Position numbers and translations under genes: made by a program
Shown: piece after piece, positions 34,598 to 45,700 of the stretch
How positions within the stretch are numbered: position 1 is the stretch's first letter
Layout: every line of letters begins with the position of its first letter
From: Physcia stellaris
Lineage: Eukaryota > Ascomycota > Lecanoromycetes > Caliciales > Physciaceae
Assembly (NCBI GenBank): GCA_018902385.1
Contig: JABSSW010000016.1
Coordinates: 434,001-498,000 of the forward strand
Direction: 5' to 3'
DNA length: 64,000 bases
The notes under the pieces: generated by a model
Databases searched by the model: none
Told to the model about the DNA's origin: nothing
Seen by the model: the letters and a program-made list of their open reading frames with translations, nothing else

Positions 34598-36713
34598 ATG
34601 TCGAATTCGAAGAAATTGGCCACACCGCACCCCAAAAGGAGCCAGAAAGCGACAGCCGCATCGAGTTCCACCGCAAAAGCTTTCAAGTCTGCGGAACTAA
34701 TCGTGGATTCTGATGAGGATGAGGACCCAGCTGAGAATACTTCTGCGGTGGATCTAGCCGTGCCTACGAAGAGCAAGAGCGCCAGCCTGTCAATAGGGAA
34801 AGAGAAAGCGTCCTTCGGCTTGCAGTCCTTGTCTACGAAGCCTTCCAAGCGACCGAAACCTTTGACCCCAAGTACGAGTGATGGCGACTCAAACTCTCAC
34901 TCTCTCAACGAGCCTACATCAGATACCAAAAGTCCGGCATTGAGTGGTAGATTAAACGTCCCGCAAAAACCACCCGTGGGTGCGCCCACTTCCACCATCA
35001 GGCCGTCATTGAAAAGAAAGAGCCCCAGTGCAAGCGCTAGCGTTATAGAATCTTCGGAGGATGAGGTTGAACCAGACCGTAGTCCAATGCCTCACAAGCG
35101 ACCGAGGACCAGCCCAAAAGCTCAGCCCATATCGAAAAGGGCCGATTCTACGCCCTCAAAGCAACAAACAAGGGGGTTGGAGAGCTCGGACGCTAGCCAG
35201 AGTGGAAGCGAGGAGGAATCAGAAACCGAATCGGAGAACGGAAGCCAGGGCGAGAGCAGTCAATCCAGGAGCAATGAAGAAACCCCAATAGCAACAAGCA
35301 AGAAATCAATGTATGGACATCTTAAAAGGAACACTTTGCGAGACATGACTAAGTCTCTGCAGCCCTCAACCATCCCTACTGCCATACGCACCACCTCTAG
35401 GCTTCGAGCCCGCAACCACCTCGTCCCATGCTTCGGCTAGTCATACAGGGTTGTTCTCGCCCTCAAATTTGCAAGGAAAGCAGATATGGCATATTGCCAT
35501 ACCTAGATCCGTCCCAGTGACGTCCATAACCTCAGTAGCGAAGAAAAGTGTACAAGATGGTTCCGCTATAACGTCGCACAAAGGTGCAAATTACTGTTTC
35601 ATCCCAGAACTCGAGAACCAAACGAAAAACACAGTGCTTCTACTTCCTTCAGATGAGGATGACAGGTACAAGCCTGCCAACACCGGTATCATGCAGACAT
35701 TGCACCTCCAGCAGCTTGTCACTCTACCCAGTATCGCACACGATGTTGGCGCTCAGGATGCTGGAACCCAAGTCGGTGGTACAATTACTCTAAGGAAGTC
35801 GATTGAGAAGCCAGCTCCTGAGCAGCCTGAGGGACTTAGGATGCGGTACAAGCCAATTGGAGTTGAAGATAGTGATGACCCAGATGCCAACCTCAGGCCT
35901 ACCAAGGTACAAAAGGCGCCTGAATTCCGTGTCCCAACGTTGTCCGCCTCAAGCAAATCCCCCAAGAAACGGAAACATAACGAGACCATTGATCCACATA
36001 CAGATGATGACACAAGCCCCACCAAGAGATCGGCTAAATCAAAGTCAGCTGCAAAGCCAAATGATAGTAGATTGGGAATGCAAAAAGACGCACAGGCGGC
36101 TCAGGAAATTGGCACGAATGCTTCCACCAAAGGCTCTAATCAGGAAATGGCTGAATCGAATCCAGCTGGAAAGGCGAGTGGTAGAATAGGGGCGCAAGAA
36201 GATGCTAGGCTGATTCGAGAAAATGGCACGAGCTCTTCCTCGGTGAACGAGTCGTCTAAAAAGAAGAAGCATCGCATCGATCACAGTACTCCCAAAGACA
36301 CCCTTTCGAGTCGGCATGTAAATACAAATGGAAATGTAGCAAAACCCTCTCCAAGCGAAAAAGACAAGTTTGCAAATCCCTCAAATGAAACCCAATCATC
36401 TTCTCCAAAGAAGAAGCGCCGAAAGCACAAGACTATACCTGCGGTCGATGAGTCACCACACGAAATCACCAGTGCGGATCGCACAACAGTGTCCAACGAG
36501 CTTCGGATGCCTACTCCGGTTGCATCGAAACACGATATTGAGCCACGCTTAGCGAATGGAACGTCTACCGAGTCCACCGCGAAGAAGCAAGAGATCGACT
36601 CCGGAAAGCTGAGCAAGAAGTCAAAGATCCCGGGGGAGACGGTAGAGGAGAGAAGAAAACGAAGAGCGGAGAAAAAGAGGCGGAAAGAGGCAGCGGAAGC
36701 GAGCACTACGTAA
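34598..36713 (+). CDS. RPA34: RNA polymerase I subunit RPA34-like protein
   Basis: Probable homologue of yeast A34.5, which with A49 forms the TFIIF-like module of nucleolar Pol I. Two exons: 34598-35310 and 35363-36713, joined by a 52-bp intron with a GACTAAG-type branch site, giving 687 residues. The conserved core starts near residue 268 (LQGKQIWHIAIPRSVPVTSI) and runs through a GANYCFIPE segment. The first ~260 residues and the C terminus are long, Ser/Lys-rich and disordered, with several basic runs (KKRKHNE, KKKRRKHK, final KRRAEKKRRKE) suiting nucleolar targeting. Yeast A34.5 has 233 residues, so the extra length is low-complexity extension. Start taken at the first real ATG of the frame; the open frame extends upstream only from a TTG. 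Confidence 0.8.
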
Positions 36714-37039
36714 ATAGCCCGATACTACAATGCGGTGCTTCAGCACCGCATTTGGTGACTTCTTTTGCCCACCCATTTTCTCCACCCCTCGACTCCACTC
36801 GAACCGGCAAAACTGGCACCGAAAGGACATGAACACTGTGGTAGCTCGAGTTAGGAAGAAAATGGGTAAAGATGCTCGCATATAACATGCAACGTCTATT
36901 GGCCCAAAACCGGCTACCGTGTTTCCATTTCAATCCGTTTCCTATCTTTCGTCCGAATACCTCACAGATGTGAGGCCTGCATGACCTTGGAACGGCTCCA
37001 GCTCGTCATCCACTCATTCTGAATGTCCAAAGACGGATA
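36714..37039. other. Intergenic between RPA34 gene and MITE
   Basis: Terminator region of the RPA34-like gene. An AGCACCGCATT-like inverted pair occurs near 36733-36753 but is weak. No gene seen. Confidence 0.4.
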
Positions 37040-37394
37040 CAGTGAACCTCCCTTATTAGGACTCAGTTTGTAAGGACTTTCGGGCCTTAAAGACTGAAAG
37101 TTTCACGACCGGTTTTTTTTGTATGTAAATTAAGGACTTTCGCTTTATTACGATTATCCTTAAGATTTCAGAAAATTTTCGCGGATAGTCCTTACATCCA
37201 GATTTTATTTGACCTATTTTAAATCTTCGAACGCAGCTATTAACTCTATATTTCTAGGGTTGTGAGGCTGTTCCATAGAATTATACACGTTTACAGAACC
37301 CTGAAATCTACTAGCGTATATCTGGTGTAAGAACGTTCGCTTTTTAAGGACTAAGACTGTCAAGAAAAACCCGGTCCTTATAAGGGGTTCACTG
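37040..37394. mobile_element. Pogo/Tc1-mariner-type MITE
   Basis: 355 bp bounded by terminal inverted repeats: CAGTGAACCTCCCTTATTAG at the left and its partner CAGTGAACCCCTTATAAGGA (reverse complement) at the right. TA dinucleotides at 37038-37039 and 37395-37396 fit the TA target site of the Tc1/mariner-pogo superfamily. There is no transposase frame, so it is non-autonomous. Ends match the general form known for fungal pogo/Fot1-like elements. Its interior keeps CC and GG, so it has not been hit by the CpY mutation process. Confidence 0.85.
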
Positions 37395-37423
37395 TAATCG
37401 TTGGTCGGACGGACGCCTGGTAC

Positions 37424-38443
37424 CTATTTCTCCACAACCCTCAGCTCCGTCCAGGGCGGTCCAATCACCAAAATCCGTATCCTCCGCCCGCTCCAAAAAG
37501 CAACAAGGAGCCCAAGAAACACAGTCACGATCTTCCCCACCACCTTATGCCACCCCTCCATTGCACTCGCCAAGCCCCAATATTCCCAAAACGCCCAAAG
37601 CATAAGGACAACAAAACCAGAAATAGTCGTAATCTTCCCCGCGACGCCGATCCACCCCTTCATCCGACACCACCGTCCCAGCGCCTTTCCGATTTGGGTT
37701 ACGATCCAGCTCAGCACCTGGACACAGAGCAAAAGCACCCCGAAGTAGACCCCGAAGTCGAAGTACTTCTCCACCAGCTCCGCTCCCAGCATCCAGATGC
37801 ACAGCCTGCGCAGTCCTCTTTCTGCCATCCTCAGCCATCGCTCCATGCTTTGGTTCTTAGCCCCCACGCGCCGCATCTGATAAATGGGCGTAATGGAAAC
37901 CTGCACCTGTCCACCCCCAGCCCCTGTAATCCCGTCCAGGAAGACCCCATCCCCCCTATCGTCTCCAGCCCGCCCAGTAGCGAGCAGCACCACCCTCCCC
38001 CTCAGCGCCTTCATGCCCCGGGAGCTCTTCGACGCGGATTTCCGATCCGGTGGTGCTTTCTTCTTCTGCCTCTTCCCCTCCCCCTTCTCTGATCTTCGGG
38101 TTTCCGCATTGTGGGCCGATGCGCCGGAGGTAGTAATACACGAGCGTGTGCGCGCCGGGACATGCTTCACCTCGGAGCGCTAGACATTGGGTTTGCGCTC
38201 GGGGGTCTGGGGCTGGTTTGGGGGAATTGGGCGTTGGGCTGGGGGGGCAGTAGATGTGGAGGTATACTTCTGAGATTGAGAGGTTGGGGGCGAAGGGGGC
38301 CGGGGAGAAGGAGGGGAGAAGGATTTGGAGGGCTGGGAGGTGGGCTGTGCGGATGTAGGAGGTGAGGTTTTGGGGGGTGGGGAGGAATGGGAGGTGGGGA
38401 GGAGGAGGGAGAGGGAGATGAGATGGAGGAGGAGGGGGAACAT
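37424..38443 (-). CDS. Uncertain membrane-protein locus with an in-frame amber codon
   Basis: Reading leftward from ATG 38443 the frame encodes a signal-like start (MFPLLLHLISLSLLLPTSHS) and a Pro/Ser-rich stretch, then meets one TAG at 38182-38180. The same frame then continues uninterrupted for about 250 codons to 37424. The second part has basic KRQKKK segments and three hydrophobic spans (near FGVLLLCVQVLSWIV, ISGFVVLMLWAFWEYW and IVTVFLGLLVAFW). An intron ending at the TAG itself is possible but no donor in matching phase was found. It could be a spliced gene with a missed intron, a decayed gene, or two loci. Family not recognised. Confidence 0.4.
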
Positions 38444-39094
38444 TGTTACTGAGGGTGATTGTTGGGATTTGGGATAGGATGGATGAAGGCCCATAGCATT
38501 TTTGAATTGAATAAGCTCGTGGTTTAAGGATGCATTCCAGGCACTACCAGCATCCCTTGCGCAGGCGCAGGCGTGGCCGGCTCCCCTTGCGCGATCATGC
38601 ACGATGAATGCACGACAGTTCTAACAGCGGGTTGTCAAAAACCCTGAAGCAGGCTAGACTGCCGCTCTCCTGATATCGAGGCCGTTACTCCGTCGAAGAG
38701 AGATTCTCGTTTACATTGCATGTTTCCCAACTGATAGCCACACTAGTCCTAGACCTGCCCTCTGTACTATCCAAGTTTGAAGGAAATCTTCGAGCTCGTC
38801 TAGGGTGTATGTGCTTGAGTCCTGTAGACTGAACCCACTTTGGAACATTGAGTGCATCGACCGCAAAAGGGAAGTAAATCCACCGTTGAGCTGGGCCTAT
38901 GCCTAAGGTATGTAACACCGTCGACTCCCAAGTCAGATAAAACCGGCGTTGGATGCTGAGAGGACCGAAAAGCTATGTTCGTCGCTAGAGCAATCTCGAC
39001 CGCAGCTCTATCTGGCACTGTCCTATATGTGAACGCATCTGGGTGTGTACTAGGTTTTCGGACTTCTTCGACCTCAGCAATATGGCTCGCGTAT
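38444..39094. other. Intergenic, nothing supported
   Basis: Between the uncertain locus and the prenylcysteine lyase stop. Only short unrecognised frames. Confidence 0.5.
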
Positions 39095-40825
39095 TCACAA
39101 CTCCTGAGCTCCTTCTTCCACTATTTTTGCTTGATCTGATGGCTTTTCTTTTCTGCTATCTGATCTCCACGTGTCGACAATCAGCTGCGCAACATTCATC
39201 CCCATTAGCGAGCTTGTCTCCATGGTAGATATGAACGGTTCAATGCCACTCGTGTACCACAGCTTGCCCGCTTCATCCAGTTGAGGATCGTCAAATGTAG
39301 TACGCGGAGGTAAGTACGGGTATGAGTGCCAAACCTTGTGATACTGCCACGTAACATCAAGAGGTGGAGACGTTGACTTCTTCGATGATGGCTTGAGAAT
39401 CTGCGTTAGGGATGGAACGTCCAATGGGCCAGGAGAGAATACTTTATACAGGTATTCTCGTCGCGGTGGATCGACATTGGGGTTCGTGACCGAGCGGAGA
39501 GTGCTGATGCTGAAGAAGTGGGGAGGATCCAATCCACCTTTGGGGAGAGTTGTGAGTACAACAGTGGGCAGAGTCGACCCAGCAGATAGATTGAAGCTTT
39601 CAGGTTCAAAGAACTGTGGAGAGGTGAAGAGAGTGACATACAACGTCACGTATGGGATCGGCGAGGGCTGGTATATACTAGGTGGTGGATTGATCGTGAT
39701 ATTCGAGAATTGTAAGGGGGTAGCAATGACAACGGTGTCGAAGATGTCGGTGTTCGTGATAACTGCAGACTCAGGTGCAGAATCGGTCAATGAAGTGGAT
39801 TTGACTGTATAGGTTTCGCCATCATCGGTAAGAGAAACATCTGTAACTTTGGTATCAAGAAGAACGTTGTTACTGCTTGATTTGAGCATCCGGTCAAAAA
39901 TCTGCCAATTTCCCCCATGAACGGACATGGCTCCATCAGCAGCCATAGAGACCATTGCTTCCAAGCCATGAATCTGGTCAAGATTTTGGGCGTAGTTGAC
40001 CCGAGTGCTAGCTTGGATGATGTCGCTTGAGAAAGGCGCATAGATGCTGTTCTCTTCTAAGAAGCTCTGGCTGGGAGTTGATACAGCTGTCAAACCAATG
40101 GCGTGCACTACCTCTCCAATTGACGCAAATGGAAAGAAGGGTGGCGCATACATAAGGAGAAATTTGTTCACCGTAGCTTTCATCAGGTTCTGTGTCCGGA
40201 TTGGACTCAGGCCATATTTCCACAAGATCTTCACTGTGTTCCACCAGCTGTAGCTTGCATCGCTCTGGAGAAAGACAAGCTTTTGGCCATCCCAGACCCC
40301 CAACGCGTTTGTCAAGCCATCAAGATTGTCTCCTCGATAGCTTTTCGTGGAGAGATTGAATTTTTCCACAGCAGAAACCAGATTGTGGTTGACATTTACG
40401 AAGATGCTAGCGCCAAGCTCAACAGACTCCAAAGGGTCGTCGAAGACATCAATCGTGGTAGACCGTCCTCCGATATAGTTTGATCTTTCGTACACTGTGA
40501 CGTTGAGTTTACAGGGAGCGGCGAATCGGTGAAGATAATATGCAGCCGAAGCTCCGCCAGAGCCAGCACCTAGGCTCACATGTCAGATATAGATGTCGTT
40601 CAGCTGCAGTACGGTTGGGGGTGACTTACCGATCACAGCAACTCTCTTCACTTCGCCATTTGGACAATGGCTCACACTTGATGGTAGGCTTTCATCAGGA
40701 CGAGGATCAACATGGACCTTCGAGACTGAGCCGTGGGTCTGACGGTAGAGGAAGGCTGATATCGCTATGAAGCAGAAGATAGCCAGAGCGATCAATCGCT
40801 GCGATGTACGTGGTGGCCTCATCAC
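39095..40825 (-). CDS. Prenylcysteine lyase / prenylcysteine oxidase
   Basis: FAD-dependent thioether oxidase that releases cysteine and an isoprenyl aldehyde from prenylcysteines left by turnover of prenylated proteins; acts in the vacuole/lysosome lumen. Two exons (40825-40630 and 40569-39095) with a GT-AG intron that splits the dinucleotide-binding motif VAVIGAGSGGASAAYYL give 556 residues. A membrane-anchor or signal segment lies at residues 10-28 (LIALAIFCFIAISAFLYR). The FAD region continues with VYERSNYIGGRSTTID, then the lyase domain with EVVHAIGLTAVS and HGLEAMVSMAADGAMSVHGG. The C terminus has SSLMGMNVAQLIVDTW as in the family. Human PCYOX1 has 505 residues. Start is the first of two adjacent methionines. 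Confidence 0.93.
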
Positions 40826-41008
40826 GGGAGCTGGGGTCGAAGCTATGGGTATCGATGATGAACGGGCATTGATTACTGCAGAATACTGTTATCGGAACAT
40901 GTATGGTCGTTGATGGGCGCCTGATGCTCGTTCAATATACTGGTTGAGCCAAGGCCGAGGCTTCATCGACTGTTTACTTATCGATAAGGAAAAGACTAGA
41001 ATTCCCAT
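40826..41008. other. Upstream region of prenylcysteine lyase gene
   Basis: Promoter side of the lyase gene up to the foldback element. No element recognised. Confidence 0.4.
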
Positions 41009-41320
41009 GTGCAGAACGCTTGCAATTGCTTGGCACTCGTAGATCTTTTTTACCCCGAGTTCGTCACCAAGATTTCATGTCAAACCTAACCCTGAAATGA
41101 AAAAATTCTGGCATTTGACGATGTCAAATTTTCAACTCGATCAATACGTGATGATTCGACATTAGATTTACGATGTTATCAATGTATCGATTATATTATC
41201 GAACAAAGATGTTTATATAACAAATTATAATGTTGACGTTGAGTTACATCGATTGAAAATCTTGAATCTGTTGAGATAAAAAAGATCTACGAGTGCCAAG
41301 CAATTGCAAGCGTTCTGCAC
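41009..41320. mobile_element. Foldback/MITE-like element with perfect 44-bp inverted ends
   Basis: Left end 41009-41052 and right end 41277-41320 are exact inverted copies over 44 bp (begin GTGCAGAACGCTTGCAATTG). The 224-bp middle is AT-rich with almost no CC or GG but many CA, TG and CG, like the large mutated block. The ends keep CT and GG. No coding frame and no clear target duplication. Superfamily unknown. Confidence 0.75.
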
Positions 41321-41666
41321 CCGGGAAAACCTCGGCTAGGGCTATCTATTGTCCAATGGCCTTGCGGCCCTTCCGGCCATTGAATATGCTTTCTTGATAT
41401 GCCAATTGTTCGGATTACGCAGAACCATGTTACACCGATTGAGGAACGAGAGTCTAATGTGTTCCAAGGTACCATAATCTACCAATCCAGTCTCGATGTC
41501 TAATGTATGCTAGATTGAGGATTCTACAGCCAGCTCCGCCCATAAATAGATTTGAGGATAATCTGTAAAGCACCCAACGCCATAAACACCAAGAGCTTTT
41601 CCTCGTCGCTTCCCAGATGTGTCTAGCCAGCGATCATAACGTGGCTGCTCCATCACTATTCTTAAG
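41321..41666. other. Intergenic between foldback element and the unknown gene
   Basis: 346 bp of normal composition without a supported gene. Confidence 0.4.
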
Positions 41667-42622
41667 CTAAATCTGACTAGCCATCTCTGCCATCTCTGCT
41701 TTCCTCTTCTGAGCATCCATCACGGCGAGGGACCTTTCAACGATATCCATGGAGCTTCCACCACGAATACCATTTCCTCGCACCCTACGGCCACCCCGTT
41801 TGGCTTTCTTTTTAGCCTTGGAGCTCTTCTCGATATTCAAACGTAACCCCCGGTTTGGACGATATACGCCATCCTCCTTTTCTAGGCGTTTGTGCACTTC
41901 CTCAATCTCGTGCTCGTAATCAACTAAGCGAACATGGCGATGAGGCTGATAATAGGTGGGTTCGATATACTGTCCTTCCAGCTCATCCGTCGACGTCCGG
42001 GTGATCCCAGAGGTATCATCCTGCTCCACGAACTGGTAGTGTGGACCAGAGTTGGTCTCCTCCCAATATGGAGCAGCTTGAAGGGGTGTACTGTCTCCGA
42101 GGTCGGCGAGCGCATCGAAAACCTCGTCATCTGCAGGCTGAGTACCCGATTCATAACCGTCATGTTTGGCTTCTGATACTGGCTCATTGGCAGCGGTCTC
42201 TCCAACACATTCACTGTAGCTCGACTCGGTAGCAGCGTAGATGGTGTGAGGGGGAAGGCATAGCTTGGGATCAGGCTCATACGATTCTGACTGGACATTG
42301 CAGAGATTCAGGCGGTCTTTGATGCCCTTCCAGAAGTCATCGAACATATCGCCCTTCAGGATCTAAATGATATAATTCGTTAGCCCACGGTGCTCATGAA
42401 CGCATGATACATTATTGAAGTAGAAGATAGCTCTAATAGAGGTGAGGCAGAGCTCACTTCATTCAGCAATGACAACTTGTAGTCTGTCTTGAGTCCACTT
42501 ATAATGAGGCAACCGAGGAGCTGGCGCTCAAAAGCCGAGCGTGAGATTGCGTCTCTTTCTCCATGGAGATCTTGTACATAGTGGGTTGCACTTTCAAGAT
42601 AGATGTTGATAGGAGCTGGCAT
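41667..42622 (-). CDS. Hypothetical protein, basic C terminus
   Basis: Not recognised. Two exons (42622-42458 and 42362-41667) with GTGAGC donor and TTTAG acceptor keep phase and give 286 residues. The N-terminal 70 residues look folded and helical (IYLESATHYVQDL, FERQLLGCLIISGLK, ILKGDMFDDFWKGIKDRL). The middle is acidic and probably disordered. A coiled segment (DYEHEIEEVHKRLEKEDG) precedes a strongly basic stretch (KSSKAKKKAKRGGRRVRG) that could be a nuclear or nucleolar signal or an RNA-binding tail. The C-terminal helix is MDIVERSLAVMDAQKRKAEM. Length and splice phase support a real gene. Next to a foldback element; no other contextual clue. Confidence 0.7.
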
Positions 42623-43945
42623 TCTGGCCGTGTGTCTCTTTCACCTGGACTGTGTACGGGTTGGAGAAGATGCAACCTACTCACATAGGGTCAGCTTGTA
42701 TCTGTGTGAATCTCAAAGTAGCAAAGGTAGTGATCTACTCACAGGCCAAAACCAGAACTTCTCTTTTGTCAGTCCAGCAGACAGACTAAAGGTTGAACAG
42801 AGGTCTAAGAGTCGTAAGTTTGATGACCAGATGGGATCTCTGTGGGAAGAGTCCTACTAGAGCCAGGCGAGTTTGATTGAAAGAGGAGACAACCGTAGTT
42901 GCTCACAGAAGCTCAGTATGCTGCTCGGTTGTGGTCAGGTGTTGAATGAAGTCGCTGATTTTTAAATTAGGAAATCGAGGCTGAACGCGTACATTTGAGC
43001 CAATGATTGGTCATGTTGGGTTTGAGTAGTTAGTGTAAGAAACTGTACTCTATTATCCAGTCAAGCAGAACGGTCCTATATTTTGCAGGGAATCAGGATA
43101 GAGGTGTATGTATCGATGCCATTCAGCTCGAACGTAAAGACGAAAGGATCGAGAAGTGTTGTAGGTCTTTCACAGCCCGGACGACAAGTTGACAACGAGG
43201 GTGAGATTACGTGATAGGCGTTGAGTGAAGTTAGAGTGAATGCGTCAGAGCGAACAGCAGTCCAGGTTTCACACCTGACATTTTTGGCCTGATATCTCGA
43301 GCTTCCAAAAACACTTAAAGTCTACAGAGAATCAAGTGGTTGTACTTCTGGAACCTTTCTTTTGCTTATCCTGAATTTGGTGAGAATGAGTAATCCGTGT
43401 GGTCGCTGGGCTCACTTCCGGCTGTTGTGGTTCAGATCCAGATTAAGTACCCACGAATACTGCAACCACGTTCTTCACGGGCAGAAATGGGGACGACGTA
43501 CATTGGAGGAGGCTTAGGAGAGTGACCAGCGTGAGTAATCACTCTCCCACCATAGTGGCAACAAAGGTCAAGGTCAGAGGTGGCCAGAAGTGAAAACGGT
43601 TCGAACTGTTGAGTTGAAGGTTTTCCTCATGATAGTATGTAGGACCATAAACCATCTACTTCATGTTCACCCACGCTGGACGGAATTGAGTGCCGCAGCG
43701 ATCCGTAAAGCTAAAACGATGGCAGCCCTTATCCAGAGTGTAAAGACGATTGTATGCGGTCTCCAGCACCATTGGATCCGATGTAATTCCCAACTCCATC
43801 GACTACGTGTTCACATCACTTCGGGGCTCAGAGTCGTCGAGGACGAATGGTTTATGCCACATTAATTTACAGGAAGTGGAGGGTATCAGTGGTGAAGAAT
43901 GCCAAATTTCCAAGAATCTCATATTTGGGAAAGCTGAATCCATCC
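42623..43945. other. Intergenic, 1.3 kb without supported gene
   Basis: Lies between two minus-strand genes. Open frames near 43590-43865 (plus) and 43803-44036 (minus) have no recognisable motif; the latter overlaps the next gene in another frame. Confidence 0.45.
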
Positions 43946-45515
43946 TTATGAACTGTCCTGAGTATCTCCATATTCTCTGTACAGATGCCGGATCTCGAAG
44001 CCCACCTCGACGGTGATTAGAAGAATGATAATCCACTCGAGACGTACTCCATGTTGTTCGCTCAATTGTTGTCGTAAGACGCTGGCTATTTCCTGTGCGT
44101 AATCCAACTTCTCATTGAGTACCTTGATGCGTATATTAGTGTCGAGAGCACGGCCAACTTGGTCATAGTAACCTTCAAGATTGAGCTCATGGCGACTGTC
44201 CCAAAATAGGTCTGGTAAGGAATCGGTCAGCTCGGAGTACAAATTTAGCTGTGCTCGGATGCCCAAAAGCTCCCCGGTCTTTTGCAAAATGAACTTTCGA
44301 GTAAATGGTAGACGGCCACCGAGTGATAACTTGGCAGGAATAGATTTGGTAGATTGAAAGTAATTACTCAGCAAAGTCTCCAGCACAGCTATTCGTCAAC
44401 CGGGGTTAGCATCTCTTATTTCGGGTAAATTTTGAGCTACGAGACATGTCTGTTGAGCAAATTGCTCCCATAAGTTGGTACTCGGTTGAAGGCTAGGAAA
44501 AGAAGGAACTTCTTAAACGAGACGTACCCAGTTTTGTCGATCGAGCTAGCCCTGAAGAGAAGGCTATTTTGGCAAGTACAGTATCAATGGTACGAGTTTC
44601 GTCAACCGGATTGCTGTTATCAGTTTTTGAAATAGACACCGGCCGTAAATGGCCTGAATCCGAGGACGATTGCTTTTGCTTCGTTCCAAGAAGGATAGTG
44701 TCTCCTCTTATACTACTACCTTCCCTCTGAGAGTCGACTATGTATTCTAGGTCTTCTTCCTCAGTAATGTTTGGATGTGGATTTACAGCCGCAGGAGATA
44801 TGATATCCGAGACGATGCCTGAGACCACATCATTTGATACAGCCCATGATACCACAGTACCAGAAGGGAAGATGAAAATATCTCCAAGGGCTGCTGGTGA
44901 AGCGACGGTGCTCGACTGAACAGGATCTACCGGTATCTCTATATGTACAACTTGAGGATACAATCCTGTTCCATACGGGTCCAATTGATGACCACGCGTT
45001 TGCAAGAGGTGGGATGCTTGAGCGATGTCGTACTGTTCAGCTGCACAAATAGCTGTGACAGTCTAGGAAATTGACGGTTGTTAGCCTGAGACGAACATCT
45101 TGGTGTCATGCTCTACCTTGGTATTTGTCTGTGAGCCAGAGCTAGCCAATCTTTTCAAATCATGGCCATCTTTAGACCGTTGTGCCTCTATCGCTACCCT
45201 GCGCAAGGAAGTCTTCCCAGCAGGAGATTGCTTTGCTTTCCGCGCTTTGACGAACTCCTGACCTTGTTGCTGTAATTGCTGTTGCTCGGCGCCGTCATTG
45301 TCGCGCTGTGGGCCTTTTGGGCTGGAATTCGATGAGAAGAAAGCTTTGCGCCTCTTAGCAAGGAGGTTGTTCGCGGTGGTCAGTGAATGATGTCGCAGAA
45401 GCACAGTTGGAGAGGTCGTCCATCTGCTGTGGGCTTGGTTGCTATAAAACCGTAATGAAAAGGCCGCAGCTTTTGTTTGTATGTTTCCCCAACACCTCGA
45501 TGTCGTGAAAAGCAT
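43946..45515 (-). CDS. Mitochondrial DUF155 (RMND1/Rmd1-family) protein
   Basis: Member of the DUF155 family that includes human RMND1 and yeast mitochondrial Mrx10, linked to mitochondrial translation; the biochemical role is unclear. Three exons (45515-45117, 45062-44528, 44388-43946) keep phase and give 458 residues. The N terminus is rich in Arg, Ser and Ala without acids for about 60 residues (FSLRFYSNQAHSRWTT), like a matrix presequence. DUF155 begins near residue 134 (TVTAICAAEQYDIAQASHLL) with the GDIFIFPSGTVVSWAV strand block. It continues through DTVLAKIAFSSGLARSTKL and the helical VLNEKLDYAQEIASVLRQQL segment. Near the C terminus, LEWIIILLITVEVGFEI is a single membrane span, as known in the family. 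An insertion rich in Ser separates the two halves of the domain. Confidence 0.88.
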
Positions 45516-45700
45516 GCTCTTAAGGCAAGCTCCCTTAAAGACAACTCAATTTTTGGTCATTGGTGGGTAAGTACCCATACAAGTGGTCTGCAAGTAAACG
45601 GAGCTTCTAGACCTCGGCTGCCAAGCCGGCTTCAGATCACCGCAACTTCTCCCCAATCTTCGTCAAACAAGGACCTCGCCTTCGTTGAATATGCTTTGCG

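Noticed and set aside
37547-38183. Plus-strand proline-rich frames
   Set aside because: Complement of the minus-strand membrane-type frame; no start context or hydrophobic logic.
43590-43865. 91-codon plus-strand frame
   Set aside because: No motif, no homology recognised, lies in a noncoding interval.
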